A stretch of DNA of 25,892 bases from a virus, in the IMG/VR virus record IMGVR_UViG_3300006736_000081, positions 1 through 25,892 of that record. One strand, given 5' to 3'. Made by a program: the position numbers and the translations under genes. Under the pieces are notes generated by a model. It ran no database searches, was not told the origin of the DNA, and saw only the letters and a program-made list of their open reading frames with translations. Positions 22,315-25,892 of this stretch are shown piece by piece (the stretch's first letter is position 1; each line of letters starts with the position of its first letter).

Positions 22315-22554
22315 ATGCCAACGCAGCGAGAAAGAAATGATTTTTTGAACGCATACGCAGACGCAGAGATTGCCAAACAAGAGCGGCACACTATCGCGGT
22401 AAATGCACTGCGAGCGGCGGTTTTATTGGCTCGTAAATTAGAGGCCAGGGAAGTTACGCGGGTTGAATATGACCGTCAATTGGCGACGATCAGACAAGTG
22501 GATACCGATGTCATCCTGACCGACGAAGATACAGATTTTATAGATAGCGACTAA
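22315..22554 (+). CDS. Small helical tail-region protein
   Basis: A 79-residue protein. ATG 22315 has AAGGA about eight bases upstream and is preferred over GTG 22291, which lies inside the fibre gene. It is strongly helical and charged (MPTQRERNDFLNAYADAEIA, NALRAAVLLARKLEAREVTR) and ends in an acidic tail (DEDTDFIDSD). No membrane segment is present. It could be a chaperone or small structural protein for the fibre or ejection module. Confidence 0.6.
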   Translation: MPTQRERNDFLNAYADAEIAKQERHTIAVNALRAAVLLARKLEAREVTRVEYDRQLATIRQVDTDVILTDEDTDFIDSD

Positions 22555-22567
22555 AGGAGATAGTGAT

Positions 22568-23332
22568 ATGCTTGGAGCATTAAATATACTCACCAGCATG
22601 ATGGAAGGTGCGCAGAACGAGGCTAATAAAGGCAAAGCCCTGGAAGGCTATGGAGAACTGCGTGGCATGGAGGGTTGGTTGGAGCAGTACGGACATGATC
22701 TTGATAAATCACAAGGTATCGAGAGTGACCGGCAATTCAAAAAATATGATGACCTGGAATCCGGGGTCAATAAGAAGATGGATGAACGCTTGACCCGTAA
22801 CATGGACCGTATCAAGGATATGGGCAAGCAGGAAGAGAAGGATATCAATCAGCGTTACGACAATATGCAGTCGGATGTTGGTCAGAATCTAGTACGTCAG
22901 GGTTTATCCGGCACCGGGGTAGCGGCAGCACTAGGGAGTGGTGTAACCAGAGAACGCACCGACGCGCAGGGACGATTGAAAGAGCGGGTATCACAACGCC
23001 TAACTGATGTGGATTCAACCTTGAGTGGGCAAGCGGCAGAGATGCAGGCATCATTAGGCACTGGTAACATCAAATTCAAGCAGGATGTGACCCAACAGGG
23101 TTATATGGATATGGAGCGTCGCCAGTTAAACGCCTTGGACTTCAAGAAGGGTAATATCCAGGACATGGCGGGTATCCATATTGGTGCGCCTACCTTCTCT
23201 TCAGCATTGAATCAAGGCATGAGCGAGACATATCGTACCTATCAATCCACTAAGGCGGCAGGTGCAGGTAATAAGAAACCTGGAATCGGTGGTGGAGTTG
23301 ATCTGGGTATTGTTAAGGCTAACTACGGTTAA
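22568..23332 (+). CDS. Coiled-coil virion protein, candidate ejection protein
   Basis: A 254-residue protein with AAAGGAG eight bases before ATG 22568, a strong ribosome binding site. Most of residues 20-190 is a long charged helix or coiled coil (LDKSQGIESDRQFKKYDDLE, MDRIKDMGKQEEKDINQRYD). The segment VRQGLSGTGVAAALGSGVTR followed by ER resembles the GLGNTT/RE-type motif I know from podovirus internal (ejection) proteins, which enter the cell with DNA and help form a trans-envelope channel. The Gly-rich C-terminus (KKPGIGGGVDLGI) is probably flexible. Moderate confidence. Confidence 0.6.
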   Translation: MLGALNILTSMMEGAQNEANKGKALEGYGELRGMEGWLEQYGHDLDKSQGIESDRQFKKYDDLESGVNKKMDERLTRNMDRIKDMGKQEEKDINQRYDNMQSDVGQNLVRQGLSGTGVAAALGSGVTRERTDAQGRLKERVSQRLTDVDSTLSGQAAEMQASLGTGNIKFKQDVTQQGYMDMERRQLNALDFKKGNIQDMAGIHIGAPTFSSALNQGMSETYRTYQSTKAAGAGNKKPGIGGGVDLGIVKANYG

Positions 23333-23345
23333 GGGAGTGTGATTG

Positions 23346-25352
23346 ATGTTCATAACAGTAATAGTAGTTGGCTTTTTCATTTGCTTTGTATGCCAATCTC
23401 AGTTTTGGGCGGCAGCAGCAGCGGCGATGTCGGCAATGGCATCAAAAGCGGCGGCATCGACAGTAACTACGGCGGCATCTAATGTTGCAACTACAGCAGC
23501 GGCATCAGCAGCGGCAAGCAATATGACCCAAACAGTTAATGCAACGAAATCCAACCCATCCGGTATGGTCGATAAAGTTAAGGGTATGGCTGATAACCTA
23601 TCTAAAAAAGCTACCGAACATGCTCCAGGTGGTACACCAGGGAAAGAAGGAATAAAGGATCTAGGCGCAGGTGTGCCAGATGCCCAACTACCAGTGGGAA
23701 GTAAGGAAGAATTAAAGAGTAAAAAGTCCACCCCCTCGAAATCCAAGACAGTGGAATCATCTGAACCCCAACAAAGTGATGACGAACCCCAACAAAGTGA
23801 TGATGATTTTTTCAGGGAAATGCAGGAACTTGCGGCAGGGGATGGTCCTGAAACAACATACAGTAAAACAAGACTAGCTAAGAAATTAGCCAAGAATGAT
23901 GAAAAAGGTAAGTCATTTGGCGATCAATTCTGGGACTCTGTAACAGACAAAGAGTTATGGAAAGATGCGTTTTTTGACCAGCCTGATGAAGAGGGTAGGC
24001 GTAAACTCAAATTCAAAGCCTGGGTCAAGGGTAAGAATTTCAGCGCAGAGTTTGGGGATGACGGCGAGTTAGAGCGTCGAGCGCAGATAAATAAGGAGCA
24101 ACGGGGGGTAGCCAGGGAAATTGCCAGGGAAGAGCGGGGCGATAAGAGGTGGTTGGATCGCAATGAACAAGGGCGTATTTGGGATAAGGAAGACGAGAAA
24201 AGGCATATTGCTCAACGTCGGGACCAGACATTGTTTGGCTTGACCGGCAAGGTGACAGGGCAACTACAACAAGAATGGCAGGAATGGAATAAAACCAATC
24301 CTAACGATCAGATTGATAACCTGCCGGATTACATCTCTGAAATCGAGATGCGTAACCAACAAAGTATCAAGGATCGGAACTACTTGTACCGGATACAGAA
24401 TAACGGCCCATTCATGGCGGCAGAGTACCTAAAGAAAACGAGGGCATGGGAAGATCAACAGTTAATGGCAGAGGCAAAAGCACAACGTGTGCAAATGGAG
24501 AAAGATGAAGCGAGGGCATCAAATTACGCTGAATCAATAGGCGATAAGGAATATGGAAAACTCCGAAAAACCGCAACTGATGCCAGAGACACATTGATGC
24601 GTAATGAGCAACCACAAAACCGAGATACATTAGATGCCGTGTATAAAGAAGCACAGGCGAAATTGAATGAGCGTACCAAGACATTATTACAGGAAGCATC
24701 ACAGCAGCAACCGCCTCACACTACAGCGGAGCTATTCGCACCAGGGACCGGCAATGTTCCAAGGTACGGCAAGGATGGAAAAACCATCATTGGTTATAAC
24801 CGACTCGATTCTAATGGTGTACTGCAATACGAGAAGATGGACCCAGAGGATGACACCTTAATAGAAGGCACTACTCGTACCGATCCTGATGGCAGTAGTT
24901 TCAAGGTGGTTGGTGGTAAGTGGAAGGAATGGACAAACCCCCACACTGAGGCACGACAGAAGCACCAGAACGCTGCAATAACCAAAGCAGCGAGCATGAC
25001 TGTCACAGAGATCACAGGGGAAAAGCCCAATCAGATACAAATCACCCGACCGGCAACCTATGAAGAGAAAGAACAACAGATCCAGGATGAAATGAAGTTG
25101 TTCGATAAGTTTAATCCGGCACCTAACCAGGGTGACAAGCAAAAAGCACCCCAACAGAACTGGTTCGAGAAGATGTGGGGCAAACTCAAGAGTTATGACA
25201 TTAAGAATATGACCCCTGAGCGTGCTACAGAAGTTGCTCAGGAATTGATGCTGAAATTTCCTGACCGCGATAGCACCCCCCCAGAGGTTGAGGAAATGTT
25301 GGATGCTTTACGTGCCAAGATTGAAGAGGGGATGAATGCCGCCAAGCAATAA
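23346..25352 (+). CDS. Large coiled-coil protein with N-terminal membrane segment
   Basis: A 668-residue protein. ATG 23346 (GGGAG eight bases upstream) is preferred over TTG 23343. Residues 1-17 are hydrophobic (MFITVIVVGFFICFVCQ), followed by an Ala-rich stretch (about 20-56) that is likely a membrane-active helix. Residues 110-160 contain a repeat (EPQQSDD twice). Thereafter long charged helices dominate (RAQINKEQRGVAREIAREER, RKTATDARDTLMRNEQPQNR). Size, composition and position suit an internal DNA-ejection protein of a podovirus, with the hydrophobic/Ala-rich N-terminus used to enter the membrane. No lytic transglycosylase or other enzyme motif is seen. The next gene overlaps its end by 17 bases. 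Confidence 0.58.
   Translation: MFITVIVVGFFICFVCQSQFWAAAAAAMSAMASKAAASTVTTAASNVATTAAASAAASNMTQTVNATKSNPSGMVDKVKGMADNLSKKATEHAPGGTPGKEGIKDLGAGVPDAQLPVGSKEELKSKKSTPSKSKTVESSEPQQSDDEPQQSDDDFFREMQELAAGDGPETTYSKTRLAKKLAKNDEKGKSFGDQFWDSVTDKELWKDAFFDQPDEEGRRKLKFKAWVKGKNFSAEFGDDGELERRAQINKEQRGVAREIAREERGDKRWLDRNEQGRIWDKEDEKRHIAQRRDQTLFGLTGKVTGQLQQEWQEWNKTNPNDQIDNLPDYISEIEMRNQQSIKDRNYLYRIQNNGPFMAAEYLKKTRAWEDQQLMAEAKAQRVQMEKDEARASNYAESIGDKEYGKLRKTATDARDTLMRNEQPQNRDTLDAVYKEAQAKLNERTKTLLQEASQQQPPHTTAELFAPGTGNVPRYGKDGKTIIGYNRLDSNGVLQYEKMDPEDDTLIEGTTRTDPDGSSFKVVGGKWKEWTNPHTEARQKHQNAAITKAASMTVTEITGEKPNQIQITRPATYEEKEQQIQDEMKLFDKFNPAPNQGDKQKAPQQNWFEKMWGKLKSYDIKNMTPERATEVAQELMLKFPDRDSTPPEVEEMLDALRAKIEEGMNAAKQ
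23763..23804 (+). repeat. 21-bp tandem duplication in coding sequence
   Basis: Two head-to-tail copies of a 21-base unit (starting GAACCCCAACAAAGTGATGA) encode EPQQSDD twice. They differ at one base and keep the frame, indicating a recent in-frame slippage in a disordered linker. Confidence 0.9.
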
Positions 25353-25892
25353 CATCTTGGATATGTTCGATAAACGGGACCGGGGCGTGCTGAAACAAGA
25401 GCAGCGCGAGCAGAGCCTTCGACAGATCCCGATTATGGATATGTTCACCATGCGCGATACGGGGCAACTAGCACCAGAGGAATCCGCGCAGCAGCAGCAA
25501 CCCACCACACAGAGAGATGGACCCCTACCGGCAAACGCACCTGATAGCGATATCTTCGAGAGTCAATTCCAGGAATGGTACGCAGAAACAGTCGAGCAAC
25601 GGCAACAGATGGGGATGCCGCTTAATCCCGATCCCGATCACCCTGGACAGAAGTACGACTATCGAGAGTTGTTCCGCAACGGCGGCAGCATGAACCCCGA
25701 TGACGGACACTTCCCCTCTGAATATAAGGATGACGACCACCCGAATCGGTACGTTGACGGGGTGGATACTAAGACGGGTGAACCGCAACAGGAAGGACCA
25801 CCTGATTATCTGGAAGACATAGAGCCAATAGGGATTGAAGCATTAGATAAATTCCAGCGTGATATAGGTCTTGCGCGGACACCCAAAACCGG
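25336..25892 (+). CDS. Virion protein with YDYRELF / PSEYK motif, 3' partial
   Basis: An open frame from ATG 25336 to the end of the window with no stop, at least 185 residues. GAGGGG precedes the start, which overlaps the previous gene's stop. The N-terminus has an internal repeat (ILDMFDKRDRGVL and IMDMFTMRDTGQL). Later, FQEWYAETVEQRQQMG, PDPDHPGQKYDYRELFRNGG, HFPSEYKDDDHPNRYVDGVD match a recurrent block in phage virion and tail proteins that reads YDYRAA...GHWPS.FK...HPNR. It is probably a large tail or ejection-module protein. Its true length is unknown. Confidence 0.8.
   Translation, partial: MPPSNNILDMFDKRDRGVLKQEQREQSLRQIPIMDMFTMRDTGQLAPEESAQQQQPTTQRDGPLPANAPDSDIFESQFQEWYAETVEQRQQMGMPLNPDPDHPGQKYDYRELFRNGGSMNPDDGHFPSEYKDDDHPNRYVDGVDTKTGEPQQEGPPDYLEDIEPIGIEALDKFQRDIGLARTPKT

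Noticed and set aside
23399-23893. 164-codon minus-strand open frame with hydrophobic, Ala/Ser-rich ends
   Set aside because: It is antisense to the Ala-rich and acidic linker region of the gene at 23346 and does not look like a real protein.

Overview
This window looks like part of the genome, or prophage, of a temperate tailed phage, probably an uncultured podovirus. The evidence for a phage is a tyrosine integrase, a complete terminase-portal-scaffold-capsid series in canonical order, then connector, tail-hub and fibre genes and coiled-coil virion proteins. Podovirus morphology is inferred: I see no tape-measure, tube, sheath or baseplate gene, while the genes after the capsid resemble in order and style the T7/P22 connector, nozzle, fibre and ejection-protein series. 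The host is not shown directly. The integrase and several structural proteins remind me of phages and prophages of Planctomycetes-like aquatic bacteria, which is a weak inference. Coding density is high, and many genes are coupled through ATGA or TGATG overlaps.

Layout: (1) 1-3070, an operon-like run of small hypothetical genes leading into the integrase (1346-2455), a stand-alone DnaA domain IV-like protein (2466-2732) and one more small gene. A 61-bp exact direct repeat occurs at 1-61 and 609-669. (2) 3071-3661, about 590 bp with no credible gene but with iteron-like and inverted repeats, a plausible regulatory or attachment region. (3) 3662-4245, a DUF2829/Tad2-like anti-Thoeris candidate coupled to a C-terminally membrane-anchored small protein. 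(4) 4213-4804, the only two minus-strand genes, diverging from the structural operon across a spacer with two inverted repeats. (5) 4909-14847, packaging and head: small and large terminase, two decoration-like proteins, portal, small genes, scaffold, major capsid protein and a beta-rich capsid-associated protein, closed by a strong intrinsic terminator at 14880-14924. (6) 14955-25892, connector and tail: a Lys-rich/SH3-like protein, head-tail adaptor, two tandem paralogues, a structural protein, a 1006-aa tail-hub protein, two fibre proteins and coiled-coil candidate ejection proteins. The last gene runs off the window.

The most interesting points are the Tad2-like gene; a possible in-frame second start in the gene at 7455; an FCCH-like domain that appears to interrupt a decoration-like fold in that gene and recurs in the 1006-aa tail protein; tandem paralogue pairs of virion proteins; and compositionally distinct insert-like segments in the tail-hub and fibre genes. 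Family names are given from recognised motifs and gene order only. No database search was possible.
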